From Bacteroidota bacterium (GTDB lineage Bacteria; Bacteroidota; Ignavibacteria; Kapaibacteriales; UBA2268): DNA of 64,000 nt. The notes under the pieces were generated by a model. It was not told the origin of the DNA and ran no database searches. It saw nothing but the letters and a program-made list of their open reading frames with translations. Location: positions 45,055-109,054 of the forward strand of contig JARKQC010000179.1 of assembly GCA_029974985.1 (NCBI GenBank). Direction: 5' to 3'. A program made the position numbers and the translations under genes. Below are positions 16,740 to 26,447 of the stretch, in pieces (position 1 is the stretch's first letter; each line of letters starts with the position of its first letter).

Positions 16740-18188
16740 ATGAATTTAAATAGAAATATAAAATTTATTTTTATTATAGCAATACTTTTCTCATTGCTGA
16801 TTAGTTCCTGTTCAACACCGCGAAAAACGGGATTTGCATTACAAAAAGAGATATGGGAAGAAGAGCAAAAACTAAAATATGGTGATAGTGAGCCACCCAA
16901 AGAAATTTATCTATCTGATACTAAACCAATTGATTCAGTTGATGTAAATCAGTTAATATTCGATATGTATAGATTAGAGCCACTCGATTATCCAAAAGAA
17001 ATAAGGCTGTTTGCACGAGTTTACGATTCGCTTGGTAATTTTGTAACAAATATGGCAGACCCATATAAAAAAGATAAATCAAAAAATTATTTTACATCCG
17101 TTCGCGAGGAACTTGGTAAAACTTATAATATTAGACAAGCCGCTGTTGATAAATTTAATGTCCGTGAATATGGAGCAGATGACTCAATAGCATACGATAT
17201 TGTTTTTACTGTTGATTATAGTGGCTCAATGGAAGCGATTAAAAGTGCAATTTTCGAAGGAACAGAAATATTTGTAAAAATGAAATTTCCACAAGATAGA
17301 ATAGCGTTGGGAACATTTAATAGAACCCTCGATATTAAAGTGCCATTAAGTAAAGATACATCTGTAATATTAAACCAATACCGTGCAAATAGAAATCAAG
17401 GCTTCGGATTATTTTCGGGAGTTTATGATGCAATGTATGGAAGTATGGAACTCTTAAAAGATTCACCAAAAGATAATCCAAAAGTTGTAGTTATTCTTAC
17501 TGATGGCGATGATAACTATTCAAAAAAGAATATTGACTCGCTAATAAAAAGAGCAAATGCTATCGAGGCACATATTTTTTGCGTTGCATTCGGATACTCA
17601 AAAGATGAATCTTTGAAAACTATTGCTGAATATACTGGTGGAAAATTTTATAAAGCACACACCAAGGAGCAATTAATAGCGATTTTTAAAGATATTTATA
17701 TGAGTTTGAGACATTTTTATAAAATCTATTATGTTCCGCCAACATATTGGGGGTATCATAAAGTATTTGCGGCAATTAGTGTTGATGGAAGAACAGATTC
17801 GCTCGTTGCCGAAGGATTTTATGACACTACGGGCTGGTTAGCATTGTCTGATACAGTTGTTAGGCCAATAAATTTCGATTTTGACAAAGCTATTATAAAA
17901 CCCGAATCTTATCAAACTATTGATGAACTCGTTGATTTAATGATGACTTGGCCTAATCTTAAATTTGATATTCAAGGGCATACAGATAATGTTGGCACAA
18001 TCGAGTATAATCAAATTCTTTCAGAAAAACGTGCCGAAGCAGTTTTCGAAGCATTAGTTTCAAGAGGTATCGAAGAACGCAGACTTCGTTATAGAGGTTT
18101 CGGTATGTCTAAGCCAATAGCTCCTAACGATACAGAAGTAGGGCGAGCAAAAAATCGAAGAACAGAATTTATTATTATAGCTAAATAA
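16740..18188 (+). CDS. Lipoprotein with VWA domain and OmpA peptidoglycan-binding domain
   Basis: 482 residues. The lipoprotein signal ends LLISSCS. A von Willebrand A domain spans about residues 150-340 with a MIDAS DYSGS motif (IVFTVDYSGSMEA) and a later VVILTDGDDNYS. The last 110 residues are an OmpA-like domain with INFDFDKAIIKPES, FDIQGHTDNVG, LSEKRAEAV and GRAKNRRTEF. The protein is anchored in the outer membrane, grips peptidoglycan through the OmpA domain and could bind a partner through the VWA domain. The combination is frequent in Bacteroidota-like genomes; the ligand is unknown. Confidence 0.9.
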   Translation: MNLNRNIKFIFIIAILFSLLISSCSTPRKTGFALQKEIWEEEQKLKYGDSEPPKEIYLSDTKPIDSVDVNQLIFDMYRLEPLDYPKEIRLFARVYDSLGNFVTNMADPYKKDKSKNYFTSVREELGKTYNIRQAAVDKFNVREYGADDSIAYDIVFTVDYSGSMEAIKSAIFEGTEIFVKMKFPQDRIALGTFNRTLDIKVPLSKDTSVILNQYRANRNQGFGLFSGVYDAMYGSMELLKDSPKDNPKVVVILTDGDDNYSKKNIDSLIKRANAIEAHIFCVAFGYSKDESLKTIAEYTGGKFYKAHTKEQLIAIFKDIYMSLRHFYKIYYVPPTYWGYHKVFAAISVDGRTDSLVAEGFYDTTGWLALSDTVVRPINFDFDKAIIKPESYQTIDELVDLMMTWPNLKFDIQGHTDNVGTIEYNQILSEKRAEAVFEALVSRGIEERRLRYRGFGMSKPIAPNDTEVGRAKNRRTEFIIIAK

Positions 18189-18194
18189 AAATTT

Positions 18195-19568
18195 ATGAAA
18201 AATTTATTATTTTTTATATGTATTATTTTATCCATTAATACTATTTATACCTTTGCTATGGATTTTGATGAATCTTATTTTAACAAAAAATACTCTCAAA
18301 TAGCCGAAAAAATTATAAATTATTCTAAACAAAACGAACAGCCATATTCCAGACTTCAATATATGTGCGATGTATTTGGTCCGAGATTAAGCGGTTCGGA
18401 AAATTTAGAAAAAACTATAGAATGGCTAATTGATGAGATGAAAAAAGACGGATTTGAAAATGTTCGTGGCGAGGAAGTATTTGTTCCGCATTGGGTACGT
18501 AGAAACGAAAAATGTAATATGATATATCCTCGAAAAACTGATATTCCAATAGTTACATTAGGTGGTAGTATAGCAACTCCAAAAAATGGAATAAAAGCAC
18601 AAGTAATTTCAGTTAAAAGTTTTGAGGAACTCGAAAAAAGAAAAGATGAAGTTAAAGGAAAAATAGTTCTTTATAATTATGATTATCAAGGCTATGGAAA
18701 AGGTGTAAAATATCGTTTTTATGGAGCTGTTATTGCTGCTAAATATGGTGCTGTAGCGTCATTAATAAGATCAGTAAGCCCTAAAATATCACAAAACTTA
18801 CATACGGGAATGATGATATACGAAGATACAATTCCAAAAATTCCCCACGCCGCAATTAGTCCAGAAGATGCGATGCTTTTAGAACGATTAATTTCTTATG
18901 GTAAAACTCCCGAATTGGAACTTTTTATTGATGTGGAAACATTGCCCGATGCATTATCTCATAATGTTATTGGCGAAATTATAGGTTCAGAATATCCAAA
19001 TGAAATAATAGCAATCGGCGGGCATACAGATTCTTGGGATCTTGGTACGGGATCGCACGATAATGCAAGCGGTTGTATTGTAACTTGGGAAGCTATAAAT
19101 TTATTTAAAAAAATAGGTTTAAAACCCAAAAGAACTATCCGAGTTGTACAATGGACAAATGAGGAAAACGGAGTTAGAGGAGGCAATGCTTATAAAGATA
19201 CACACCAAAATGAAAAACACATTTTGATGTTCGAACACGATTCAGGTATATTTCCACCAACGGGTATTAGATTTTCAGGTAATGATACTATACTATCAAT
19301 TTTAAAAAACACATCAAAATTATATGAAAAAATAGCTGATTTTAATATATCAAAAGGTGGGGGAGGAGTTGATATTACTCCAATGGTTAAGACGGGAGTC
19401 CCCGCAATGAGCCTTGAAACAAACGATGATGGAAAATATTTTTATTATCATCATAGCTCAACCGATACAGTTGATAAAATTAAAAAAGAAGATTTAAACG
19501 ATTGTATTGCCGCAATAGCAATTGCAATTTACATATATTCTGATTTGCCAAGTGATTTGTTTAATTAA
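18195..19568 (+). CDS. Secreted M28-family zinc aminopeptidase/carboxypeptidase Q-like
   Basis: 457 residues with a signal peptide (MKNLLFFICIILSINTIYTFA). A PA insert lies in the middle and the M28 catalytic core follows: GGHTDSWDLGTGSHDNASG near residue 275 gives the first Zn ligands and bridging Asp, QWTNEENGVRGG the catalytic Glu pair, FEHDSG the next ligand and YYHHSSTDT the last His. All ligands are present, so it should be an active two-zinc exopeptidase in the periplasm or outside. It begins six bases after the VWA-OmpA gene. Confidence 0.9.
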   Translation: MKNLLFFICIILSINTIYTFAMDFDESYFNKKYSQIAEKIINYSKQNEQPYSRLQYMCDVFGPRLSGSENLEKTIEWLIDEMKKDGFENVRGEEVFVPHWVRRNEKCNMIYPRKTDIPIVTLGGSIATPKNGIKAQVISVKSFEELEKRKDEVKGKIVLYNYDYQGYGKGVKYRFYGAVIAAKYGAVASLIRSVSPKISQNLHTGMMIYEDTIPKIPHAAISPEDAMLLERLISYGKTPELELFIDVETLPDALSHNVIGEIIGSEYPNEIIAIGGHTDSWDLGTGSHDNASGCIVTWEAINLFKKIGLKPKRTIRVVQWTNEENGVRGGNAYKDTHQNEKHILMFEHDSGIFPPTGIRFSGNDTILSILKNTSKLYEKIADFNISKGGGGVDITPMVKTGVPAMSLETNDDGKYFYYHHSSTDTVDKIKKEDLNDCIAAIAIAIYIYSDLPSDLFN

Positions 19569-19590
19569 TTTAAAAAAAAATGGATAATTT

Positions 19591-20133
19591 ATGAGTAAAT
19601 TTGAAGAATTAGCGGCTTCAGTATATAATGCCGCATATATTATAGGTGAATTTCTTTTACGTTCTGGAAAAATTAGTAACGAATATTTTGATAAATATCA
19701 ATTTGAAAGTGATACTACACTTTTATCCCAAATTACTGATAATATGCTCGAATTATTACCAAAAGATTTTGATATGTTTGGTGCATTAGAAATGGGGGGG
19801 ATTCCCATAGCTACTTTACTTGCACTAAAAACAGGAAAACCCATACTTTTTGTTAGAAAAAAAGCAAAAGAATATGGAACTTGTAAATTTGCAGAAGGAC
19901 CCAATTACGAAGGTAAAAAAATTCTAATTATTGAAGACGTTGTAACAAGTGGCGGACAAATTATCATAAGTGCAAATGATTTGCGTAAAACTGGTGCGAT
20001 AATAGAGGAAGCGATTTGTGTAATAGATAGACAATCTGGTGGTGAAGAAGCTCTTGCAAAAGAAAATATCAAATTAAAATCACTCTTTAAAATGGATTTT
20101 ATTAAGCAATCTGCAGAAAAATTAAGAAAATAA
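19591..20133 (+). CDS. pyrE: Orotate phosphoribosyltransferase
   Basis: 180 residues. The PRPP-binding motif ILIIEDVVTSGGQ lies near residue 110 and the flexible loop segment FVRKKAKEYGTCKFAEGP before it; both are typical of OPRTases, which join orotate to PRPP in UMP synthesis. The opening LLRSGKISNEYFDKYQFESD also fits the family. It is the last gene of the plus-strand run and is followed by a bidirectional terminator. Other phosphoribosyltransferases share the PRPP motif, but the loop and N-terminus make PyrE the best call. Confidence 0.88.
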   Translation: MSKFEELAASVYNAAYIIGEFLLRSGKISNEYFDKYQFESDTTLLSQITDNMLELLPKDFDMFGALEMGGIPIATLLALKTGKPILFVRKKAKEYGTCKFAEGPNYEGKKILIIEDVVTSGGQIIISANDLRKTGAIIEEAICVIDRQSGGEEALAKENIKLKSLFKMDFIKQSAEKLRK

Positions 20134-20148
20134 TATTTTTTATAAATG

Positions 20149-20193
20149 AAAATGGTATCAAGCGTTAAAATTTAATGCTTAATACCATTTTTT
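20149..20193. terminator. Bidirectional terminator between pyrE and the DUF805 gene
   Basis: Long imperfect stem (AATGGTAT.AAGC.TTAAA paired with TTTAA.GCTT.ATACCATT) with A-rich and T-rich flanks, placed between two convergent genes. Confidence 0.8.
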
Positions 20194-20208
20194 ACATAAT
20201 TGTTGGAA

Positions 20209-20553
20209 TTAATTGAAATCAATAGCTTCGTTAATAGTATCTTTTGGGTCAGAACCATATTGGTTATCGCCCGTTTCTCCAGCTGTAGCCGCTAAAACAA
20301 TATTATAAATGGGAATGAGCATAAACCAGCCACTTTTACCAACATCATGCATTCTACGAATAGCCACTGCTATTGATGGTATCAATATACCTAAATAATA
20401 TATAATTGATAAGAAACCATTTATATATCCTAAAATATAATAAATAATCATATTTATAAGTGTAAAGTACCAAAATTCAGCACGTCTTGCTCTACCATCA
20501 AATTTTGTATAATTTTTTAGAACACTTAAATAGTAAGCAAAAATCTTTTCCAT
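20209..20553 (-). CDS. DUF805 family small membrane protein
   Basis: 114 residues. The opening YLSVLKNYTKFDGRARRAEFW and the later VAIRRMHDVGKSGWFMLIPIYN are the DUF805 signature, with about three membrane helices between and after. The function is unknown; members are widespread inner-membrane proteins. The ATG at 20553 is chosen because a GGAG sits six to seven bases upstream on the coding strand; an ATG four codons earlier lies over that site. Confidence 0.88.
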   Translation of the reverse strand: MEKIFAYYLSVLKNYTKFDGRARRAEFWYFTLINMIIYYILGYINGFLSIIYYLGILIPSIAVAIRRMHDVGKSGWFMLIPIYNIVLAATAGETGDNQYGSDPKDTINEAIDFN

Positions 20554-20706
20554 AAAAAACTCCAAAAATAATTAAACAAATATAAAAGAAAATTAATAAA
20601 TTCTCATTTAACTAAAAATATATTTCATTTTATTTATAATAAATTTTAGTTGTTACAAATATACATTTAATATTGATTTATTCGGTAAAAATTATTAATA
20701 AAAATA

Positions 20707-20739
20707 AAAAAAAATCCCTTTTTTTTAAAAGAGATTTTT
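20707..20739. terminator. Terminator downstream of accA
   Basis: AAAAATC.CTTTT paired with AAAAG.GATTTTT, flanked by A and T runs. It lies about 30 bases after the accA stop on the minus strand. Confidence 0.7.
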
Positions 20740-20771
20740 AATTACTAATATCTTTAAATATTATTTTTTTA

Positions 20772-21725
20772 CTATTCAGACCAAACACCCATTTCGAAAA
20801 ACTTATTATGACGTTTTTTAATCAAATCATCTGGATTATATTTCTTAAATCGCTCTAATTCTTTAATAAGAGAATTTTTTAAAGTATCGAACATTTGTTC
20901 ATGGTTATAATGCGCCCCGCCCAAAGGCTCGGGTATAATTTCATCAATTACATTTAGAGATTTTAAATCGTCTGCTGTAAGTTTCAGTGCTTCAGCCGCT
21001 TTTTCCTTATAATCCCAACTACGCCATAATATTGACGAGCAAGATTCGGGTGAAATCACAGAATACCAAGCATTTTCAAGCATAAGAATTCTATCCCCAA
21101 CCCCAATACCAATAGCACCACCTGATGCACCTTCACCAATAACAACAACAATTATAGGTACTCTTAATTGATTCATTAATAATAAATTCGAAGCTATTGC
21201 TTCGGCTTGCCCTCTTTCTTCTGCTTCGAGACCGGGAAAAGCGCCTGGAGTATCGAGAAAAGTAATAATTGGCTTTTTAAATTTTTCTGCTAATTTGAAT
21301 AATCTTGCCGCCTTTCGATAACCTTCGGGATTTGGCATTCCAAAATTTCTATAAACATTTGATTTCGTGTCGCGACCTTTTTGATGACCAACAACCATCA
21401 CAGACTGATTATTAATTGTTGCAAAACCACCAATTATAGCAGGGTCATCTTTAAATTTTCTATCACCAAAAATTTCAACAAAATCTTGAAAACAATTCTT
21501 TATATAATCAAGTGAAAATGGTCTATCTGGATGGCGAGCAATTTGCACTTTTTGCCAACGATTAAGATTTTTATAAATATCTTTTTTTAGATCCTCAATT
21601 TTACCTTCTAAATCGCTTATTTCTTTGGATATATCAATTTGCTGACCAAGCTCACGCATTTCAGCAATTTTTTGCTCTAAATCAAAAATTGGTTTTTCAA
21701 AATCAAAAGTAAGTTTATTTGCCAT
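20772..21725 (-). CDS. accA: Acetyl-CoA carboxylase carboxyltransferase subunit alpha
   Basis: 317 residues, the same size as the E. coli protein. The N-terminal helix ([20 protein letters not shown]) and the crotonase-like core with [45 protein letters not shown] and [19 protein letters not shown] are diagnostic. It forms the carboxyltransferase with AccD and moves CO2 from biotin to acetyl-CoA, the first step of fatty-acid synthesis. accB, accC and accD are not nearby, so the complex is encoded at several sites. It is monocistronic. Confidence 0.96.
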   Translation of the reverse strand: MANKLTFDFEKPIFDLEQKIAEMRELGQQIDISKEISDLEGKIEDLKKDIYKNLNRWQKVQIARHPDRPFSLDYIKNCFQDFVEIFGDRKFKDDPAIIGGFATINNQSVMVVGHQKGRDTKSNVYRNFGMPNPEGYRKAARLFKLAEKFKKPIITFLDTPGAFPGLEAEERGQAEAIASNLLLMNQLRVPIIVVVIGEGASGGAIGIGVGDRILMLENAWYSVISPESCSSILWRSWDYKEKAAEALKLTADDLKSLNVIDEIIPEPLGGAHYNHEQMFDTLKNSLIKELERFKKYNPDDLIKKRHNKFFEMGVWSE

Positions 21726-21918
21726 ATTAATTAAATAATCTTTGATTAAAAATAATTATTATACTATATAAAAAAATATAAACGATTTAATTTTAAGATA
21801 TTTTTATAATTCTTTTTTAAATAAATAATTATATTGGAGAAATGAAATTTTAAAATATTGTTGTCATATTTTAGTTTATTACTTTTTAAAATGTTTGTAT
21901 TTATTCTTTAAAGTAACG

Positions 21919-22368
21919 ATGACAAAATTATTAAATAATTCTATTTTAGTGCTGATATTTAGATTAATTATCGGATATATTTTTATAAGCTATGGTATTG
22001 GTAAAATAGCAAATCCTGAAAAATTTGTAAGTGAAATAATAAATTATAAATTATTCCCCGAATTTACATTAAATTTAATCGCACTAATATTACCTTGGAT
22101 TGAGCTTACTTCTGGCATTTTTATAACTTTTGGAATTAGATTAAAGTCAAACTCTGTAATAATTGCTACGATGATGATAATTTTTACTCTTTCTGTTGTT
22201 TGGGCAATGTCATTGGGGCTTGATATAAATTGTGGATGTTCGAGTACTTCTCCTCAAAAAGTTGGATTTCCTAAATTAATGGAAAATATTGGTTTACTAA
22301 TTAGTTCTATTTATATTTATTTCTCAAATAATAATAAATTCTCTTTTGAAAGTTTAATTGAAAAATAA
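21919..22368 (+). CDS. MauE/DoxX-type membrane protein
   Basis: 149 residues and four membrane helices: LVLIFRLIIGYIFISYGIGK, LNLIALILPWIELTSGIFI, IIATMMIIFTLSVVWAMSL and the final IGLLISSIYIYF. The DoxX/MauE pattern includes GKI.NP..F...I.NY.lfP and PW.El..G. A C.C motif (INCGCSSTSP) between helices three and four is typical of the MauE-like subgroup, which is thought to take part in periplasmic thiol/disulphide handling. The ATG at 21919 is used; a TTG at 21895 would add eight residues. It overlaps the next gene's start. Confidence 0.8.
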   Translation: MTKLLNNSILVLIFRLIIGYIFISYGIGKIANPEKFVSEIINYKLFPEFTLNLIALILPWIELTSGIFITFGIRLKSNSVIIATMMIIFTLSVVWAMSLGLDINCGCSSTSPQKVGFPKLMENIGLLISSIYIYFSNNNKFSFESLIEK

Positions 22369-23095
22369 TATTTTAAAATATAAAAAAATTCAATATATTA
22401 AGAATTATTTTAATTCATTGCTCGATTTTATTGCACCTGCTCATTGTATCGTTTGTAAAAAATATTACAATTATGAGATAAAAAAAAGTAAATTCATTTG
22501 CAACGCTTGTTATGATAATTTGAATTTTGCTATTGAAAAAGAACTTATTTTAAATAAAATATTACAAAATTTTCCACAAGATAAGTGTTTTATTTCAGAA
22601 GCAACATCACTAATTAGCTTAAAAAATAATATCAATTATTTAGAAATTATTCATAGTTTTAAATATTTAAGATTTCAATCAATTGGCATTGAGTTTTCTA
22701 AATTATTATCTCAGAGAATTATTTACGACAATATGCAAAATTATGATTATATTGTGCCAATTCCAATCCATTTTGCTAAAAATAGAGAACGGGGATTTAA
22801 TCAATCTGATATTATTGCAAAAACAATTTCTAATGAATTAAATCTTAAATTTGCTGATAATATTTTATATCGAAATAAATATACGATTACTCAGACTTTA
22901 TTAAGTAAAAGCGAAAGAATAAAAAACGTAGAAAACGTATTTTCTATAAAAAATAATGCGGATATTTATAATAAATCATTACTTTTGATTGATGATGTTT
23001 TGACAACTGGCTCGACATTAAATAATGCGGCTGAAATATTAGTAAAATACGGCGCTTCGCGTGTGGGCGCAGCAACAATTTTATTTGCACATTAA
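22358..23095 (+). CDS. ComF family phosphoribosyltransferase-like protein
   Basis: About 245 residues. A four-cysteine zinc finger (CIVCKKYYN...FICNACYDNL) near residue 30 is followed by a phosphoribosyltransferase fold with VPIPIHFAKNRERGFNQSD and the PRPP-type LLLIDDVLTTGSTLNNA. ComF proteins are needed for DNA uptake in competent bacteria and may act on single-stranded DNA inside the cell; many non-competent bacteria also have them. The only upstream start is a TTG at 22358 that overlaps the previous gene by 11 bases; a later TTG just before the zinc finger is possible. Confidence 0.87.
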   Translation: MKNNILKYKKIQYIKNYFNSLLDFIAPAHCIVCKKYYNYEIKKSKFICNACYDNLNFAIEKELILNKILQNFPQDKCFISEATSLISLKNNINYLEIIHSFKYLRFQSIGIEFSKLLSQRIIYDNMQNYDYIVPIPIHFAKNRERGFNQSDIIAKTISNELNLKFADNILYRNKYTITQTLLSKSERIKNVENVFSIKNNADIYNKSLLLIDDVLTTGSTLNNAAEILVKYGASRVGAATILFAH

Positions 23096-23112
23096 TTTAT
23101 TTAGGAATTTTT

Positions 23113-23658
23113 ATGAGAATTTTAAGAGAAAAAACTGCAGCTGTTGTGATTGATGTTCAATCTAAACTTTTCCCATTTATTTCAGAAAATGAAAAAATTG
23201 AAAAGAATATTTTAAGATTAATTAACGGTTTAAAAGTTCTTGATATTCCGATACTTGTTACTGAGCAATATACAAAAGGGCTCGGCTCGACTATTGATAG
23301 TATAAAATCAATTTTTACTGATGATTTTAATCCAATAGAAAAAATGCAATTTAGCTGTATGGATAATGTAGATTTTCAAGCAAATTTTCTTGGATTGTCA
23401 AAAGATACATTGATTATTTTTGGTATCGAATCACACGTATGTGTTTTGCAGACTGTAATTGATACAATTGCAATGGGTCTTATACCCGTTTTAGTAGAAG
23501 ATTGCGTTTCATCAAGGAATTTGAATGATAAATACTATGCAATTGAGCGTGCAAGAAGGGAAGGTGCGATTATAACAACCTATGAAGCTATTTTATTCGA
23601 ACTTACAAAAGTTTCAGGAACGGAAGAATTTAAAAAAATATCTAAAATTGTGAAATGA
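23113..23658 (+). CDS. Isochorismatase-like cysteine hydrolase
   Basis: 181 residues. The active-site Asp sits in TAAVVIDVQSKLFPFI, and the nucleophile Cys in FGIESHVCVLQTVIDTIAMG. A Lys expected between them is in NPIEKMQFS. The family hydrolyses amides or vinyl ethers (nicotinamidase, isochorismatase, N-carbamoylsarcosine amidase); this short form resembles the YcaC/hydrolase subgroup, and no substrate can be assigned. Its stop overlaps the start of the nuclease gene (ATGA). Confidence 0.86.
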   Translation: MRILREKTAAVVIDVQSKLFPFISENEKIEKNILRLINGLKVLDIPILVTEQYTKGLGSTIDSIKSIFTDDFNPIEKMQFSCMDNVDFQANFLGLSKDTLIIFGIESHVCVLQTVIDTIAMGLIPVLVEDCVSSRNLNDKYYAIERARREGAIITTYEAILFELTKVSGTEEFKKISKIVK

Positions 23659-24488
23659 AACTTGTATTAAATAGAGCATTTAATATATTTTTAGTTTTAG
23701 TATTTCTATTAAACTATTCAAATATAATTGCTCAGAATAATACAAAAAATTATCTTGATAACAATTTTGATAGCTGCTCGATACATATTTGTCTCGGCAT
23801 ACCAATAGATGATGACCAAAGTGATGATTATATTTTGTGTAAAACCGAATATGTAATTAGCTATAATCAAAATTTTAATTCTGCTAATTGGGCGGCTTGG
23901 AATTTAAACTCTACTTGGATTGGCTCGACTGATAGATATAAAGGCAAATTCATTACTGATAACACTTTACCCGAGGATTTTGAGCATATTACTCATAATG
24001 ATTATACAAATACGGGCTATGACAGAGGGCATATAGTTCGCTCTTATGATAGAAGTTCGAACGATGAAGCTAATAAATCAACATTTTTAATGACAAATAT
24101 TTTTGCACAAACACCAGATTTAAATCGAGGAGTTTGGCTGGATTTCGAAAGATTTATCGAAAATCTTGCAAAAAAACAGAATAAAGAACTTTATATTTTT
24201 GCTGGGGGAATTTATAATTCCAATAATACTATAAACGAGAAAATAAGAATTCCCGATAGCTGTTATAAAATTGCTGTGGTTCTTAATCGAGGTGAAGGTC
24301 TTGAATGCGTTGAATATAATACTATGATTTATGCTGTTATGATACCAAATATTAATGGAATACGGCGTGATAAATGGCAAAAATATGCTGTTTCTGTGTC
24401 TCATATCGAAAATTCTTCGGGTTATAATTTTCTTACGAACGTACCCGAAGAAATACAAGGAATAATCGAACAAATAATTTATAAATAA
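23655..24488 (+). CDS. Secreted DNA/RNA non-specific endonuclease
   Basis: 277 residues with a signal peptide (about 1-25). The active site DRGH motif is in GYDRGHIVRSYDRS near residue 129, and the metal-ligand segment MTNIFAQTPDLNRGVW..FERF follows with the expected Asn and Glu. This is the NUC1/Serratia nuclease family, beta-beta-alpha metal. It probably degrades extracellular or periplasmic nucleic acid for nutrients. It is translationally coupled to the preceding hydrolase gene. Confidence 0.9.
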   Translation: MKLVLNRAFNIFLVLVFLLNYSNIIAQNNTKNYLDNNFDSCSIHICLGIPIDDDQSDDYILCKTEYVISYNQNFNSANWAAWNLNSTWIGSTDRYKGKFITDNTLPEDFEHITHNDYTNTGYDRGHIVRSYDRSSNDEANKSTFLMTNIFAQTPDLNRGVWLDFERFIENLAKKQNKELYIFAGGIYNSNNTINEKIRIPDSCYKIAVVLNRGEGLECVEYNTMIYAVMIPNINGIRRDKWQKYAVSVSHIENSSGYNFLTNVPEEIQGIIEQIIYK

Positions 24489-24524
24489 TAAAAATGAATT
24501 CTAAATAAAAAATGGAGCTTTATT

Positions 24525-25976
24525 ATGTTGAATTTTGGACTTCAAATTAAAGGAACAAAATCCGAAGGAAATTTCAAAAATATACTTAGCCCTTTTGATA
24601 ATCGAATAGTTGGAAAAATAGAAATACCTACAATTTCGCAGCAGGAAATTGCTATACAAAATGCACAAAATTCTTATGAAAATATAATGAAAAATATGCC
24701 AAGCTGGAAACGGGCAGAAATTCTATATAAAGTATCTGAATTTATTAAGCGAGACAAAGAATTATTAGCACAAACTATTGCCGCAGAAGGTGGAAAACCA
24801 CTCAAAGATGCAAGAATAGAAGTTACAAGAGCCGCTAATACCGTGAAAATGTCGGGCGATGAAGCACTCCAACTTAATGGTGAGCAAATTACTATGGATC
24901 GAGCCGCAGGAAGCGAAAATCATTTAGCATTTACTATAAAACAAGGATTGGGAATTGTATATGTTATTTCTGCCTTTAATCATCCTGTTAATCTAATATG
25001 TCATCAATTAGCAACTGCATTTGCCGCTGGAAATTCCGCACTTGTAAAGCCCGCATCGCAAACACCTCTATCTTGCTTAAAGATATGTAGTTATTTTCTC
25101 GAAGCTGGATTAGAAGAGGGAGTTATTAATGTTTTGCCTATTCCAGGTGCTGAAGCAGAAAAACATATTAGCGACCGAAGAATTAGATTTGTTAGTTTCA
25201 TAGGCTCGGCAGAAGTTGGCTGGAAAATCCCAAAACTTGTTGCAAACGGAACAGGGTATAGTTTAGAACACGGCGGAACTGCTGTTGCAGTTGTTGATAA
25301 ATCCGCTGATTTAGATTTTGCAAGTTCGAGCATTCTCAAAGGTGGATTTTATCATGCAGGACAAGTTTGTGTCTCAACACAAAATGTATTTTTAAATGAG
25401 GAAGTCTATGATGATTTTATAAATCTAATTATTGAAAAAGCAAAAAAACTCAATACTTGCGACCCGAATAATGAAAATACAGACATTGGTCCAATAATTA
25501 ACGAATGGGAAAGAAATAGAATATTAAATCAAATTAAGCAAGCAATAGATTTAGGAGCTGAATGTTTAATAGGCTCAAATAAAATATTAGATACTTGCAT
25601 TGAGCCGACTATTTTAATCAATACAAACTACGAAATGCAAGTTATGAATAGCGAAGTTTTCGGACCAGTAATAAATATTAATAAATATAAAAATCTTAAT
25701 GAATTAATAGAAATATGCAATAAAACACCATTTTCGTTCCAAAATGCAATCTATACAAAGCATATTGACACCGCTTTTACTTTTGCACGAAAAATAAATT
25801 CAAAGACTGTTGTAATTAATGATTCTACTGCGTTTAGAGTAGATTGGATGCCATTTGGTGGAGCAATGGAATCTGGCTTTAGAGTAGGAGGGGTAAAATA
25901 TTCGATAAATGATTTAGTAGAAGAAAAATTAATTGTAATAAAAGTGAATGACTATGATGCCAGATTTTCTATATAA
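24525..25976 (+). CDS. NAD(P)-dependent aldehyde dehydrogenase
   Basis: 483 residues. Catalytic Cys about residue 281 (GGFYHAGQVCVSTQNVF) and general-base Glu about 248 (YSLEHGGTAVAVV) are present, with the cofactor segment FVSFIGSAEVGWKI and the C-terminal PFGGAMESG. The phrase LEHGG replaces the more usual LELGG. The protein is of the succinate-semialdehyde/lactaldehyde type but the substrate is not clear. A GGAG precedes the ATG. Its last 29 bases overlap the next gene. Confidence 0.9.
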   Translation: MLNFGLQIKGTKSEGNFKNILSPFDNRIVGKIEIPTISQQEIAIQNAQNSYENIMKNMPSWKRAEILYKVSEFIKRDKELLAQTIAAEGGKPLKDARIEVTRAANTVKMSGDEALQLNGEQITMDRAAGSENHLAFTIKQGLGIVYVISAFNHPVNLICHQLATAFAAGNSALVKPASQTPLSCLKICSYFLEAGLEEGVINVLPIPGAEAEKHISDRRIRFVSFIGSAEVGWKIPKLVANGTGYSLEHGGTAVAVVDKSADLDFASSSILKGGFYHAGQVCVSTQNVFLNEEVYDDFINLIIEKAKKLNTCDPNNENTDIGPIINEWERNRILNQIKQAIDLGAECLIGSNKILDTCIEPTILINTNYEMQVMNSEVFGPVININKYKNLNELIEICNKTPFSFQNAIYTKHIDTAFTFARKINSKTVVINDSTAFRVDWMPFGGAMESGFRVGGVKYSINDLVEEKLIVIKVNDYDARFSI

Positions 25977-26391
25977 AAGTTTTTCTTTTATTAAAATTTC
26001 TATTTTAAAGATTTTTGGAACTGAATTAAATAAATTTACGATAGAAATATCAGATAAATACTTTAATTTAGTCTCAAGTGGCTTACTTTATGAAGACGCT
26101 ATAGCTCGTATTATGAATGAAAAATATAGTAATGATAAAGCAAAAATTAAAGAATGTCAAAATTTTATTTATAGTAAAAAACAATCAATAGATTTGATTT
26201 TTGAACAAAAATATGGCAAACGCGGACGATTTTTAATACATTTATATAAATTAATACAAAAGATTTATTTAGATTTTCGCACAAAAGAATTAGATAAAAA
26301 AGAAGAAGAAATAATAATAGACTCATCAATAAAATTAAATAAATTATTTAATTTTATTACATTATATATGTTTAGTAAATACGAAAAATAA
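25948..26391 (+). CDS. Hypothetical protein, alpha-helical
   Basis: 147 residues, Lys/Ile-rich and probably all helical, with no signal or membrane segment and no motif I recognise. It starts inside the end of the aldehyde dehydrogenase gene; ATGs at 25948, 25954 and 25957 are all in frame, so the start is uncertain by three residues. A terminator follows immediately, supporting it as the last real gene of that transcript rather than a chance frame. Confidence 0.6.
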   Translation: MTMMPDFLYKSFSFIKISILKIFGTELNKFTIEISDKYFNLVSSGLLYEDAIARIMNEKYSNDKAKIKECQNFIYSKKQSIDLIFEQKYGKRGRFLIHLYKLIQKIYLDFRTKELDKKEEEIIIDSSIKLNKLFNFITLYMFSKYEK

Positions 26392-26394
26392 AAA

Positions 26395-26430
26395 AAACTC
26401 CTTGAAAAAATTAAATATTTCAAGGAGTTT
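26395..26430. terminator. Bidirectional terminator between the helical protein gene and dnaN
   Basis: Perfect 13-base arms AAACTCCTTGAAA and TTTCAAGGAGTTT with a 10-base loop, with an A run before and T-rich sequence after. It lies between two convergent genes and can serve both. Confidence 0.88.
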
Positions 26431-26447
26431 ATATTTCTAATAAACAA